A stretch of 64,000 bases of DNA from positions 16,741,405-16,805,404 of the forward strand of contig NC_092216.1 in the NCBI RefSeq assembly GCF_030445035.2. The letters run 5' to 3'. The translations under genes were made by a program, and so were the position numbers. The notes under the pieces are model-generated. The model saw only the letters and a list, made by a program, of their open reading frames with translations, ran no database searches and had not been told where the DNA came from. Shown here in pieces: positions 1-12,596 of the stretch (positions are counted from its first letter, which is position 1; every line of letters begins with the position of its first letter). This DNA comes from Dasypus novemcinctus. Lineage: Eukaryota; Chordata; Mammalia; Cingulata; Dasypodidae.

Positions 1-705
1 AAAGAGCCTCCAACCCATAGCCCACATCACTAGAGTTGATAGTTTATGCTGTTCATGCCTAAGAGACTTAAATTTTTCCACTTTCCATGTGCCCATCAGG
101 CCCTGAATCTCAGAAAAGTTACATCACCTAATCTCTAGTTCATTAGACTCATCTACGACAACTAACAAGGACATGATGATGGACAATGACCATCCCAAGG
201 AACAGAGAGAGTCTATAACTGCAAGCAAGATAGATCTGTCCATCTGCCCCCATGGGATCTAAGCCCCCTCTCAATTAGAGGCAGAGTTGGCATCACAATC
301 CCAGAATCCTTAGGATTCAGGAATGAACGATGGACATGAGTAGAGTTACTGTTATTGTACCACAAACTTACTGTGAACTTACATCACTGATGTTGAGGCA
401 CTGGCCACCAGAGATTCTGAGGGGAGAGAGAGGGAAAAACAGTTGTATTATGGAGGCATTTGGGGACCATGGAATTGTCATGATTTTGCAATGACAGGTA
501 CAGGCCATTATGTATCTTGTTATAACTTACAAACTTGTGTGAAAGTTTAACACTGTAATGTAAAATATAAGCTACACTTAGTGGCAATGCTCCAATTCAT
601 CCATTGTAACAAATGTTCCACATTAATGAAGGATGTTGCTAATGTGGGAAAGTGTGGGAGGGGTAAGAGGTTAGGCATATGGGAATCCTCTACATTTTTA
701 ATATA
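1..705 (+). mobile_element. L1-type 3' end, xenarthran family
   Basis: Noncoding 3' region of a LINE-1-like element. It shares a run of landmarks with copies near 15.3, 33.0, 47.4 and 53.4 kb: 'gatctaagccccctctcaat', a segment around 'ttactgttattgtacc', and a terminal part with 'gatgttgctaatgtgggaa' and 'atgggaatcctctac'. The copy at 47.4 kb ends in poly(A) and has a target-site duplication, which shows that the family spreads by target-primed reverse transcription. Its 5' part lies outside the window. It runs straight into L1 ORF2 sequence near 705 without a poly(A) tail. Confidence 0.65.
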
Positions 706-2335
706 TTAGAACAGAAATAAATGAAATAGAGAACAATAACAACAATAAATCAACAGAGAAAACCCAACAAAATCAAAAGTAGATTCTTTGAGATCAACAA
801 TATTGACAAACCCTCAGGTAGAATAGAATTTTAAATAAAGAGAGAAGATACAAATCAATAAAGTCAGAAGTGAAGGGTGGGTGAGTTATGAGTGAGCCCA
901 CAGAAAGATAAAAAGGATCCTAAGTGGATTTTAAGAGAAACTGCATGTCAACAAATTAGACAACCTACAAGCAGTGGACAAATTCACAGAAATATATAAA
1001 CAACCGACAATGACTACGAGGAACACAAGAACTCAAAAAACCAATCACACTTAAAAGAGACCTATTATCCATCAACAATTTCTCAAAATAGTTGTTGCTT
1101 TCATTACATCAATCATTAAGAGCATTTTCCTTATTTCAATATTAATAATAAAACAACAAAACAAGCAAAAATACACAACTATGTGATTCTACTGAATACA
1201 ACTGATTATACACTTTGAATGAATTGTAGGCGTTGTTAATATTAAACAATAAAAGTATTTGTTTAAAAAAAAAACTCCCAAATAATAAAAGCCCAGGGCC
1301 AAATGGCTTCACAGATGAATTCCAACAAGCATTCTGAAAAGAATTAATACCAATCCTGTTTAAACTCTTCCAGAAAACTTAATAGGAAGATAAAAATCAC
1401 TAAATATTTTAGGAGACCAACATCACCTGATACCAGAGTCAGATAAACTACAAAAAAAGAAAATTACAGACCAATCTCTCTAAAGATATATACAAAAATT
1501 CTCAAGAAGATACTTGCAAATAGTATCCAAAAGCATATCAAAAGAATTATATACCACAACCAAGTGGGATTTATTCCTGGTATGCAAATAGTATTTCTAT
1601 ATATGTAAATCAATAAATATAATTATCATCACACTAACAACTTGAAGGAAAAACTACATGATCATCTCAATCGATGTAGGAAGGAATTCAGCAAAATCCA
1701 CCATCCTTTCTTGATAAGAAACTTTCAAAAGATAGGAATAAAAGGAAATACCCTCACTAGGATAAATGGCATGTATGAAAATCCCCCAGCCAACATCATA
1801 CAAGTAGAAAGATTGGAAACTTTCTATAAATGAGAATAAGAAAAGGATATCCCTGTCACCATTGTTATTCCACAGTGTGCTACAATTTCTAGATAGAGCA
1901 ATTAGACAAGAAAAAATAATAAAAAACATCCAAAATAAGAAACTAAAACCCTCTCTATTTACAGATGTCATGTTTCTATATTTAGAAAATTCTGAAATGA
2001 CTATGATAAAGCCAGTTGACTTCATAAATGAGTTCAGGTAAGTGGTAGAATACACGATCAACACGCAAAAATCAATGTTTTGTAGACTAGCACTTAATCT
2101 AAGGAGTAAAAAAGGAAAAAAAATCATTTACAATAATAACAAAGAAACTCAAATACTTAGGAACCAATTTATCCAAAGATGTCAGGACCTATGTTCAGAG
2201 AGCTACAAAACAATGCTAAAAGAAATCAATGAATACCTAAATAAATGGAAAGATATTCAATATTCATAGACGTTGTGACGATGATAATTCTACCCAAACT
2301 GATGTAAAGATTCAATGTGTAGCAGTTTGTTATTC
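706..2335 (+). mobile_element. L1 ORF2 remnant (endonuclease-RT linker and RT)
   Basis: Decayed LINE-1 ORF2 in sense orientation. Conceptual translation in several frames gives the usual order: an EINEIEN-like stretch near 718-740, an IDKP-like stretch near 803, the GFIPGMQ-like motif of the reverse transcriptase near 1570-1585, and the 'HDHLNRCRKEFSKIHHPF' block at 1660-1710, which corresponds to the family's I-D-AEKAFDKIQHPF motif. Frameshifts and stops are frequent, so no long frame remains. The catalytic FADD box is not intact. Confidence 0.8.
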
Positions 2336-2860
2336 TTTATGAATTCCAAATATAGCTACTGAATTGGGATTCTGAGATGATCTTTTCCTCTGGGCATATC
2401 AGATTGGATTGGATTCAGAGGTTTCACTTTCACTTGATAAACTAATGAGTAAGTGAATATACCATACTAATAAGGAATGTTGTTAAAGTGGGGAAGATGT
2501 GGGAAGCAGGGCTTATGGGAATCTCCTATATTTTTAAAGTAGCATTTATGTAACCTAAGTATCTTTTAAAAAGTAAAAAATAAAAATAAGAAGGCATGGG
2601 TGCAGAAAAAAAAAAAAAAAAAGAAAGAAGCCTTGACTGGGTCATGTCACTATGAGGTAGAGTTCCTGCTCCCAGGAAGAGAACACAGGAAGCCTGAAAC
2701 CTTGCAGATATCAAAGTTACTGTGCTTCAACAAGTAGCAAGAGACTTTGGTGAGGGAAGTAACTTATGCTTTATTATGGCCTAGTAACTACAAGCTTCTA
2801 CCCCAAATAAATATCCATTCTAAAAACCAATATATTTCTGGTATTTTGCATCAGTACCCC
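2336..2860 (+). mobile_element. Retroposed tail fragments inserted in L1
   Basis: This stretch interrupts the ORF2 homology that ends near 2335 and resumes near 2861. The part from 2440 to 2615 resembles the L1 3' terminus ('aaggaatgttgttaaagtgg', 'atgggaatctcctat') and is followed by a run of about 17 A at 2608-2625. The second part, 2626-2860, is not recognised; it contains 'cccaaataaatatcc' and ends 'tttggctgactaatg'. I read it as one or two insertions into the older L1. Confidence 0.4.
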
Positions 2861-4960
2861 TTTGGCTGACTAATGTAATACCAATCAAAATTTCAACAGT
2901 TTAGTTTATGGAACTAGAAATACAAAAGGCAATTATCAAATTTATTTAGAAGGGTAAAGACATCCCAAATAGCCAAAAACACTCTAAAAATGAAGAGCAG
3001 TGTGAGAGATCTTTCACTTGAAACATATTACGAAGAGACTGGTCAAAACAGCATGGTATTGGTGTAAAGATGTACATAGTGATCAGAAGAAAAGAACTGA
3101 GAGTCCAGAAATAAAATCTCACCTCTCTGGCCAACTGGTTCTGTCAAACCTACCAAGTTCATGTTCCCAGAATAAGACAGTTTTTTCAACAAATGGTGCT
3201 GGGAAATAGCCAAAACAATGGCTTTTCTCATTCCCTATACAAGAATCAACTCAAAATAGAAGAAAGACCTAAGTATAAAAGCAAGGACAATAACACAACT
3301 AGAATAAAAGTGATGTTGTGGTAGGTGGTAGTTTCTTAGACCTTACATCCAAATCATGAGCAATAAAAGAAAGAATAAAAAAATGGCACTTGCTCAAAAT
3401 TAGCACTTTTGAACTACAAAGGACTTTGTTAAAAGGGTGAAAAGGCAGCAAACTCAGTGGGAGAAAATACCTGGAAATTACTTATCCAATAAGGATTTAA
3501 TATCCATGATAAAGAGAAGCTATAATGAAAAAATAAAAAGACAAGTAACTGAATTTTTAAAATTGGGAAAAGACTTGAAAACACATTTGTTCAAAGAAGA
3601 AACACAAATGCTGGAAAAACACACAAAGAGTGTTCTATAACACTGGTAATTAAGAAAATGAAATCAATGTTATAAAAAGATATAATTTCAATACCTATTA
3701 GAATGTCCACTATTAAAGGGAGGGAAAACTACAAGTGTTGGAAAGGATGGGGTGAGATGGGAATGCTCATTCACTGCTCATGGGAGTGTGGAATGGTACA
3801 GCCACTATAGAGAACCGTTTGGCAGTTCTTAAGGAATTTTAAGGTAGATTTGCTATGTGAGCCGGAAATAGCACTACAAAGTATTAATATATACCCAGAA
3901 GAACTGACAGCAGTGAGATGAGCAGACACCTACACTTCAATGGTCATAATGGTGTTATTCACAATTGCCAAAAGAAGGAAACAATCTAGGTGTCCATCAA
4001 CTGACAAATAGAGAAACTGTGGTGTACAGATACAATGGAATATTATTCAGTTGTAAGAAGAATAAAGCATTTGATAATGTGGATGAAACTGGAGGTCATT
4101 ACATTCAGTTACATAAGCCAGACACAAAAGATCAAATACTGTATGACTGCACTATTATGGACTAAGTATATAATGAAAACTCATGGAGTATATTAGAATA
4201 TAGAAATTAGAAAGAGAACAGAATGGAAATTGAGGCTTATTCTGTACAGAACTGGGTAAAGAGGCTGTAGATCTTTATAATGAATAGAAATGGTGAGAGC
4301 ACATCATAAAGTTCATTAATTAGCTGTGCTAATATAGAGGTTTAATGTGGTCAAAAGGGAGAGATTATGGTTGCATATATTAATGGAAGGAAAGTTAAAA
4401 ATGTGGAACATGGGTCTGTATAGTATGGCAAAACCACACGTGAAGAATGAATATGGATAATACTGCATATATGACTGTGTTTTCTTGAAATTGAACAAAT
4501 AAGCTGTTAGAAGATGTACATATCAAGCAAAAATATAGCCAGAGGAATTATGGACAGTAGTGTATAGTAATATATTAATAATCTTAGATTAAGGGTAATC
4601 AAAAAAGGAAATAAATTAAGTGAAGGGAAGTAGACAAAAATACTACATATTGTTTGACTCCACCTATACAAAATGTAACTACAAATAGATTAGAGAGATG
4701 GAAAGAGAACAGCAGCTATATGGCAAGGGAAGGTTAGAGAGACTAAGGGATGATAATTAAGGGGTAGAGTTTGGTTTTTGTTTATTGTTATTACTGAAAC
4801 AATGAAATTGCTCTATTCCAATAGTAGTAATAATAAATGAAGTGATGAATGCACACCTATGTGATCATACCAAATATCAGAGACTGTATAGTGTGGATGC
4901 ACAGCTATGCATTATTAACATATATCAATAAAACAGATTTTTCAAAAAATAAGAAGAAAA
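2861..4960 (+). mobile_element. L1 ORF2 3' part and 3' UTR
   Basis: Continuation of the sense L1. At 2880-3250 the fragments correspond to the IPIKI..E..ILKFIW..K.P.IAK region of ORF2. From 3700 the ancient-L1 3' UTR signature appears: 'tcattcactgctcatgggag' followed by 'ggaatggtacagccactat', then the 'ttcacaattgcca' segment near 3958 and 'tggaatattattcag' near 4035. The end near 4930 ('catatatcaataaaac') matches the ends of related copies at 24.95 and 37.3 kb. It is not coding. Confidence 0.8.
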
Positions 4961-5690
4961 TCTTCAGGGGTTGGAATGGTACTTCCCCTATCCTCCTCCT
5001 CACACTGGCGGGCAACAGTCCACATTCACCTACAGCTTCCTGGTTCCATATTCTGCAGGGAGGAGAGCTGTCAGTGGCAGCCGGAAGGACAGATCTATCA
5101 CACTCACCCCTGTATTGCTGATCTGAGAATTCATTCTGACATGTTCTTGTGTCTGGAAGGGCAGTGAGACATCAAAAAGACAACCAAACCACAAATGTGT
5201 GAAGCAAGATATTAGTTAATATATGGTACAGGACCCCAGAACTGAAGGAATGAATACTTCGTAGGGGCAATCTGGAATATTCAAAGTGTCTGTGTAAATG
5301 CAGTTATTGGTAACACTATGAGCTTCTGGCTAGGACAAGATAAATTGCACAGAAAATAAATTAGAACACCCATATGTTTTCACCTTGGATAGTTCTTTAG
5401 GTACTATAAAAGGCTATGTAAATGCTGAAGGACAAAAGCAAGAAGAGCAAATCTGCAAGTTTCCTTTTTTGTTTTGTTTTTTTGTTGCTTTCTGGCATGC
5501 AGAGAAGGCTCTTTATCAACAATAGCTGAATACAAGATTAAGGAACAAACTCTAATGAACAAATAAGAGAGACTTAATAAGAAAAATACAAAAAAAAAAA
5601 AACAGAAAACAATGGCCCACTTAAAGTAAAAAACTGAAATGACATTCTTAAGAGAAGATTTTGGAAAAAACATACTTTTTAAATTTTTTT
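4961..5690. other. Unassigned stretch
   Basis: No gene or named repeat recognised. There is a mildly GC-richer patch at 4975-5170 and a run of 13 A at 5590-5602. Short open frames here lack any family resemblance. Confidence 0.4.
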
Positions 5691-6370
5691 AATTTAAATT
5701 AAAGATGTGTGTTTACAAAAAAAATGCATGCAATTTAGGATTCCCATCCTATTAAAACTGCTCTCATGTAAATTTGTAAAAATTTATGAAAGCACATTTC
5801 TATAATTGCACTTTTAATGACATTCCATGTGTATAACAGGCTTCACTATTTGTGCTCTGCAATTCCATAAATTTAAAAATTTTTATCCAGTAATATATAG
5901 AATACAAAAAATTTCCCCTTTTAACTATATTTAAATATGTAATTCAGTGCCATTAATTACATTGCACTTCTCTCATCACAATTTATTACCAAAACATTTC
6001 CATATTTCCAAACAGAAAATAGGATAATTTAAGGCTTAATTAATGTCTCCACATCTACATCCAGTCCACTGGTATTGATTCTGCCTTTATGAGTTTGTTA
6101 TATTTAATTCATTCGGTGAAATAATACAGTACTGTACTCTTTGTGTTCAGCATTTTCAATGTTGCCTGTATCACAATTTCATTCCTTTTTATGGGTACAC
6201 ATTACTCCATTATGTTTACATACCACATTTTCTTTATTCCTTCAAGGTTGATGGACAAAAAAAAAAAAGTTACTTCAGCCTTTGGCAATTGTGAACAATA
6301 CCACCATTTCAACATCGGTGTGCAATTATGTGTTTGAGTCCTTTTCTTTTAGGTCTCTACCTAGAAATTG
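5691..6370 (-). mobile_element. Antisense L1 3' UTR
   Basis: Reverse-complement ancient-L1 3' UTR. The tell-tale order on the plus strand is 'acattactccattatg' (target of the 'tggaatattattcagc' signature), 'aaggttgatggac', then 'ggcaattgtgaacaatacc' and 'catcggtgtgcaa', followed by 'aggtctctacctagaaattgg'. It probably belongs to the same insertion as the antisense ORF2 fragment from 6601. Confidence 0.7.
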
Positions 6371-6600
6371 GATCACAGAATGTGGTAGTTTGAAGCTGGA
6401 CGTACCTAGAAAAACATGTTCTTAAATTTAATCCATTCCTGGGTCCATGTAAAGGAGGACATTTATGATGAGACAATTTCATTTAAAGTGAGATACATTT
6501 CATTCAGAATACATCTTAATCCTATTGTCAGAGCCTCTTTAACGGGAATGAATACTGAGGGAGGAAAAAAAAGTCAAAGAAGCACTCTCCAACAATTTTA
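6371..6600. other. Unnamed retroposon-like fragment
   Basis: A block of about 230 bp interrupts the antisense L1. It holds 'aaaacatgttcttaaattta' and 'atcttaatcctattgtcaga', a pattern I associate with a dispersed mammalian repeat but cannot name. It contains no gene. Confidence 0.3.
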
Positions 6601-7795
6601 ATTTTCAGTTTTTAAAATATTAATCTTAGCCATTCTAATGGGTTTTGTATTGACCTGTACATTGCTTCAGGGAGAAATGACATCTTAACAATATTTAGTC
6701 TTCCAATACATGAACATGGAATGTTCTTACATTTATTTAGGTACATCCTGATTTCTCCTAGAAGTGCTTTGAAGTTTTCTGAGTGTAAATCCTGTATAAC
6801 TCTAGTTAGATTTGTTTCTTGGTTTCTTTGTCAGATTGCTTATTGTTTTGTGCTAAAAACACTACTAATTTTTGCATATTGATTTCGTACTTCACCCTTT
6901 CATTGAATTCATACTAGTTCTGGGAAATTTCTTGTGGATTTTTTAGAAGGTTCTGCTGCAGAATCATGTCATCTGCAAATAGGAAAAGCATTTATTTCTT
7001 TCAAATGTGGCACCTTCAGTTTAATTTTCAATGTCTCGAACAATATTGAATTACAGGGGTCACGGGGCTTCCTTGCTTTATTCCAGATTTTAGAGGGAAA
7101 GCTTTCAGTCTTTTACCACTTATTTTGTTGTTAGCTGTAGGTTTTTACATAAATGCCCTATTTCAAGGTGAGGAAGTGTCTTTCTATTCTTTGTTTTCTA
7201 AGTTTGTAATCAAGAAAGGAGCTATATTTTGTCAAATATCTTTTATCATGAATTGTAAAGATCATGTTTTCCCCTTTCATTCTGTTAATGTGGTGCATTA
7301 AATATGTTATTATGTTGAACCACCTTTACACACCTGGGATAATTCCTATAAAATCATGGTGTCTAATTATTTTTTTTTCCTTTTTTATAACTCTTTTAAA
7401 GTACTGTTTGCTTGTATTTTGTTGAGGATTTCTGCATTTATGTATTCATTAGAAATAATGGTCTGTAATTTTCTTCTCATGGGATATCTTTACTGGATTT
7501 GGTTTTAGGATGATGATGGAATGTATTAATTTACTTTCTTATGTTGACCCTCTTTAATTTTTTGGAAGAGTTTCAGCAGGTTTGGAATTAAGTATTCTTG
7601 GATGTTTAGGAAAATTCTACTGTGAAGTCATATGGTTTTAGTCTTTTCTTTGTTGGGAGGTTTTCAATTACTGATTCAATCTCTTCACTAGTTAAAGTTT
7701 ATTGAACTATTTATTCCATTTCCTCCTGTGGTAGTTTCTGTGTTTCCAGGAATTTCTTGATGTCACCTAGAGAATACAATTTTGTAATGTTTCCA
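6601..7795 (-). mobile_element. Antisense L1 ORF2 remnant
   Basis: Reverse-complement L1 ORF2. On the plus strand the order is 'agtcttccaatacatgaaca', 'tgtttcttggtttctttg', 'aattcatactagttctggg' and 'tcctttcatt'-like segments, ending with 'gatgtttaggaaaattctac' and 'caattactgattcaatctct'. These are standard landmarks of inverted mammalian L1 from the ORF2 3' end back into the reverse transcriptase. It has many frame breaks. Confidence 0.75.
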
Positions 7796-8390
7796 TATAG
7801 GAAAATTAATTCTAAATATATCAAAGACCTAAATAAATGCTAAAAACACAAAACTCTGAGAAGACAACATAAGGTAAAACCTTCAGGGCCTTTTATTAGG
7901 CAAAAGACAAGACTACAGAAAGGTAGAAAATACTGCAAGTAATATATCTAATAAGCACTTCATATCCAAAATTTATTAAGAATCCCTAGAATGTAACAAG
8001 CAGACAACAGCCTAATTAAACAACATGAAAAGGATTTGAATACACATTTTTGCAAAGATTTTCAAATGACCAATACTCATATAAAAAGATGGTCAAAATC
8101 ATAAGCCTCTAAGAAAATGAAAATCAAAACCTCAATGAGATACCACTTCACACCTACTAGGATGGCTATTTTTTATTGGAAAAAAAAAAAAGAATATGAA
8201 AAGCAAGGATATGAAGAAATAGGAACCCGTGTACATCAGTGGTGGGAATGTAAAATAGTGCAGACCTTGTGGAAACCAATGTGGTATTTCCTTATGAAAT
8301 TAAATAAGATAGCAGTATGTTATGCAATTTCATTTCTACATATATAACCCAAAGACCTCAAAAGAGGGATTAAGTGGATATGTGGGGAAA
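7796..8390 (+). mobile_element. L1 3' part, sense
   Basis: Sense L1 ORF2 end and 3' UTR. Landmarks are 'agaagacaacataaggtaaa', the pair 'gagataccacttcacacc' and 'tactaggatggctatttttt' near 8140, and 'ggtgggaatgtaaaatagtg' near 8240. It is interrupted by the SINE at 8391 and appears to resume after it. Confidence 0.75.
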
Positions 8391-8805
8391 TGATGTGGTT
8401 CAACCAATTGGTTCCTATCTACCATATAGGAGGTCCAGGTTTTGATGCCCAGGATCTCCTGGTGAGGGCAAGCTGGCCCACACAGTGAGATGGTCCACAC
8501 AGGGTTCCAGCCCACAGGGGAATGCCAGCCAACATGGAGAACTGGTGCAGCAAGATGATGCAACAAGAGAAACAGAGGAGAGAAAATGAGAAGACATTGC
8601 AGAACAGGGAGCTGAGGTGGTATAAGAGAGTAACAGCCTCTCTCCTACTCTGGAAGGTCCCAGGATTGGTTCCCAGAACCACCTAATGAGAATACAAGCG
8701 GACACAGAAGAACACACAGCAAATGGACACAGAGAGCAGACAATGAGGGGAAAGAGGTCGGGGAGGGGGGAGAAATAAGAAAAATAAATCTTAAAAAAAA
8801 AAAGA
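8391..8805 (+). mobile_element. DAS-type tRNA-derived SINE
   Basis: About 415 bp SINE in sense orientation. The head is tRNA-derived ('ggttcctatctaccatatag', then 'aggtccaggttttgatgcc', a degraded B-box region), the body contains 'gcaaatggacacagagagca' and 'caatgaggggaaagagg', and it ends with 'aataagaaaaataaatctt' and a run of A. This body and tail match my memory of DAS SINEs from armadillo and other xenarthrans, so it is one of the main clues to the organism. It sits inside an older L1 3' end. Confidence 0.75.
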
Positions 8806-8870
8806 ATATTTACACACCATTGTTCATAGCAATAGGAAGTTACTGAAAATGTCTACAGTGACTTTATCCT
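8806..8870 (+). mobile_element. L1 3' UTR, resumed after SINE
   Basis: 'accattgttcatagcaatag' is the L1 3' UTR segment that would follow the sequence ending at 8390. This supports insertion of the SINE into a pre-existing L1. Confidence 0.55.
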
Positions 8871-9339
8871 TTATATGTGACCATTTCCAACTATAAACCT
8901 ACCATTGTAATGGTTACTCTAGAGAAGTCTTACCTTTGTATATGAACATTTCTATTGATAGGGTGACCACTCCACCTTCCTCTGGTTGATAGCCATATGA
9001 AAAATCATGTAACTGATTTTTAGTATTCCCCTCTCCTGGATGTCTTGATCTCTGATAATGGTTTTACCTTTGTGATTCACAGACCACCACCCCCACACCT
9101 ACCCCCATCCTTTGCAGCCCTTAATGTTTATTAATGAAAGAACCGGTTCAAACTCCACCCCAATTACTCATTGGCATCCTGGTGTTTTAAATAGAGAATT
9201 TCTGCAAATCTGGAGACAGTTTTGGCCACGAAGCTACTGTGTTCCATTGTTTGTGCAATTAAATGAACACTTCCTCTCTGAGTGACTGGTGTCTTTTAAA
9301 TCCAGGAACTGAATTTAAAGATATACCAGGAGAAAAGAA
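8871..9339. other. Unassigned stretch
   Basis: No gene or named repeat recognised. Slightly pyrimidine-rich, with a C-rich patch near 9085-9110. Confidence 0.4.
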
Positions 9340-9975
9340 TCTGCTTTGACAGGAATCACTTTATACTGCTTATAGGAAGTAAAATTGTTCAGCCACTTTG
9401 GATTGGAGTTCGGGAGAATCTTTGAAAGTTTAACATATATGTACCACCCAAAACAGCAATTCCATGCACAGGTTTCTACCCCTAGACAGAGAAATAAAAC
9501 CCATCAAAAGACTTCAGGATGCTTACAGTAACATGACATATAACACCAAAAAAAAAAAAAAATTTTCTAATCTAGTAAATGGTTAAATAAAAAGTTGCTA
9601 TATATACATGAGAATATTACTCAGCTATAAAAAGCATTTATTATTATATATAACAATGAAATTTAACATCAAAAACATGTTAAGTAGAAGAATATAGGTA
9701 TAAAAGACTAAATGTTTTATCATACCATTTGTATGAAATTCCTTGAAAAGTAAAACTGTAGAGATGGATGGCAGATTAGTGTTGCCTCAGCTAGGGATAT
9801 TGGTAAGAACTGACTGAAGAGAACAAGGGAACATTTAGGGGTTAGGGAAATATTCTAAAACTAGTTTGTTGATGGATATTCAACTGTATCCAATGTCAAA
9901 ATATAACTTTATTCATTGAAAGTGGGTAAATTTAATAGTTTGGAAATTATCCTTAATAAACTAAGCAAAAAAAAA
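9340..9975 (+). mobile_element. L1 3' UTR, sense
   Basis: Ancient-L1 3' UTR: 'aaaattgttcagccactttgg' near 9383, 'accacccaaaacagcaattcc' near 9444, a run of about 15 A at 9548, 'atgagaatattactcagcta' near 9608, and 'taaaactgtagagatggatgg' near 9752. It ends in an A-run at 9967-9979. Confidence 0.75.
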
Positions 9976-10019
9976 AAAAGGATCATGCCATTCATCAATT
10001 CAAAGCACTCCTACAGTTT

Positions 10020-10360
10020 TCCTTTTTTAAGAGTAAAATCCAATGTCTGTATAGTGACTCACATGGCTAAACAAATTCTACAGTCGTGTCCTCATTAGTA
10101 TAGTGGTGAGTATCCCCATCTGTCAAATCCTACATATCACATTACTACCCAAACCTTCAGTTTTCTCAGATTACTCCTGGTTTATACTATTTAGTTAAGT
10201 GGCTTTCTTGTTTCTCCTCAAATCAGCTGAGGACCCACTGCTCCTTAGTTATCCCAATGATCTTCATTGGTTTGTCAGCAACTCTTTGAAGTATTTAATC
10301 AAATGTCAGCACCTCAGTGAAGCCTTTCCTGATCTTGCTCTTTGTTATGATAACTCTTGA
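10020..10360 (+). mobile_element. L2-like fragment
   Basis: Weak match to the LINE-2 3' region: 'aaaatccaatgtctgtatag' near 10036, and 'caaatgtcagcacctcagtg' with 'aagcctttcctgatc' at 10300-10336. The family carries a very similar 'atgtcacct-tcag-gaagccttccctga' string. A tRNA-Asp fragment lies within it at 10,089. Orientation and boundaries are tentative. Confidence 0.4.
10089..10125 (+). repeat. tRNA-Asp(GTC) 5' half, pseudogene fragment
   Basis: About 37 bases match the 5' half of a eukaryotic tRNA-Asp: acceptor strand 'tcctc', D-arm with an intact A-box ('tagtatagtggtgag'), anticodon-stem start 'tatcccc' and the anticodon-loop start 'ctgtca'. I count about three mismatches to the tRNA as I remember it. 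The match stops within the anticodon loop and no T-arm or B-box follows, so it is not a functional tRNA gene. Confidence 0.6.
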
Positions 10361-11584
10361 ATGTTCAGTGTCCAGAACTCTGTACCTCTCGTCTCTGACA
10401 AGTTTTGACTGTATTTCAAGAAAAAACGTAAAGTTATCAGATATGTATGGCAGGGGATGGATAAAAGGATTGAAAAGTAACTGCTAAGCATTAGGGGGTT
10501 TTCTTTTGGGAGTAATGAAAATGCAAAACATTTACGGTAGTGATGAATACACAATTCTGTGATTACACCATCTTATTCCTCCATAAAAATTAATAAAATT
10601 AATCTTAGTTTTAGGGAAAACAAAATCTATGTAGCAGCATAACACACTGAACCGTAAGCTAAATCATGAACTAATATATTATGAAAAAGTGTTTTCATCA
10701 ATTGTAACAAATGTACCACACAAATACAAGTTGTGATAATTAATAATACGGTGCTATTTGGAAATCCTATATGTTACACATGATTTTTCACAATTACTTG
10801 AATTTAAAAAAATACTTAATCTACTTTTTACTAAATGACCTACAACAACACTGTTTAGAATGTGTTCCAGCAAGAAGCTACATATTTCCTCTATGGTTGA
10901 ATAATAAAGTCTCTACATGTAATATGCTAGAATTTTAACCATCTGAGTCTTCAATTCCACTCTGGGCACTCACTATGGAAATAAACCCAAAAAATACAGA
11001 AGAACAACTGCATAAAAATGACACATCATAGTGTAATATACAGAAGTAAAAGGTTTAAAAACAAAGTAACAATGGAGCAAATATATCATATATCTGATAA
11101 AAAGGACATTCATGAAATTCTAGACTCTAAACTAAATGCTCACATTTCATACTCTTAACTTCACTAGCCTCATTTTATCTTTCCTTTCTCCTTCCAAATT
11201 CCCTCAATTTTCTGAGACTAATATCATGGCCCCCCTAATTACTCAGCATTCTCATACTTACACTATTCCTTGTAATTAACGGTAACTGAAACTTTATTAG
11301 TTTTTCACCTATTAGCATGAACCCATAACACTCAGCATCTGGTAAATAGGGAATTGTGAATATATAAGTATTTCAGATTATCCGACATATTATATAAGTA
11401 TATTAATTTTATAGTGAGTAAACACATAGTAACACTTAAAACTCTCATATAATTATGAATTGTTTAAAATAGTTTTATAGATAAAATCAGTTCCTAATTT
11501 TTTTCTTATTCCTCCAAAATGTACACATATCACAGGAAGAAATATTCTATGAGAAACTAACAAAACAGCTAGTGTTGGTGTTAC
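10361..11584. other. Sparse repeats, no gene
   Basis: Around 10,500-10,830 there are tail-like L1 pieces ('tagtgatgaatacacaattc', 'ttgtaacaaatgtaccacac'). The rest, including the 1 kb next to the first KDM6 exon, is AT-rich and unassigned. The large exon that normally follows the 11,585 exon in KDM6-family genes is not visible here or anywhere down to position 1. Confidence 0.4.
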
Positions 11585-11979
11585 CTGAATGGAATTAGAT
11601 AGCTGTTTTCTCCATGGCTCCTCTGTACTGCTGGTCAAGTTTGTGCAGTTATGGGTAGATTGAGTGTGTTTCGCTGTAGGTAAGGCACATTTCCATCACT
11701 TCCATTTCCTTTTATACAATTACTGCCTATCAAAATAATTTCTGAACTCCCTAGCATTTTGGATGTGCTGCAAGGAACACAGCCTGCAGGAAAAGGTCCA
11801 TTGGACAAAGGCTGCCCAGGACAAGCAGGGCGAACTCCAGGGTGAGAGATGCTAGGCTCTCTGGTCACAGCAGCATGTGGCTGCTGGCCTGAGATAGAGT
11901 TTGGAGGCAGTGATGAGTCAGTTACTGGCCCGTTAGGAATTCCAGTAGATTGTAAGTAAGCAACTCCTGTTTGTCTCAT
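11585..11979 (-). pseudogene. UTY: KDM6 exon, Ser/Pro-rich linker (1-nt deletion)
   Basis: The longest recognisable exon, 395 nt against 396 expected. It begins M-R-Q-T-G-V-A and includes the [16 protein letters not shown] and N-V-P-Y-L-Q-R-N segments. One base is missing after the LQRN..LP codons, giving a TGA shortly after; the remaining codons are in the old frame up to Q-L-S-N-S-I-Q at the donor (CAG|GTAACA). The base pair before the exon reads AC, so the AG acceptor is lost. Confidence 0.88.
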
Positions 11980-12596
11980 GTTCAAAAACAAGAAATAAAA
12001 CCTGCTTGTGTGACTTCAAAAATATATAACCAATTTCTTTCCAATTTTATTCTACATTTAATTACTCTATGTTAAAAAATATATACACTGTGAAAACAAG
12101 AAATTATGTTCATTTTTAGCTATCACACTTGTAGAGTAGAGCAGAAATCTGTTTAATTTTATAATCAAAGGAAAGACCATTTATTAACAACATAATAAAA
12201 AAAGAAAATAACTGAAAATTAAAAATAATGAATCAGAAATTTATAAATCCTTTTCTCACTATCTAATGAGGGATTTCTAAATTCCATTCAATTGTACATA
12301 CTTGCCAAAGCCTTTAATCCAACAAACCTTAAAATGTTTCCTCCTAAATTTGGGATATTTAATTATGAAGTAAATAAAAATTCTAACTGCTTACAATGCA
12401 TATCAAATATTACATAAAACATAGTAGTGCCCCAGGTTTTTTGTACTAAATTAATTTATGACAATTTTCTCTAAAAAGCTCTGTCCACTATTATTTTAAA
12501 ATGTTCTGATTAAAGAATTCTACAGAATGCTGTCAGAAGGTAAAATGAATCATTAACATACAGGGATAAATTTTAGAATATAAATGCTATACACAC

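Noticed and set aside
10089..10125. Functional tRNA-Asp gene
   Set aside because: The T-arm, B-box and 3' acceptor strand are absent.
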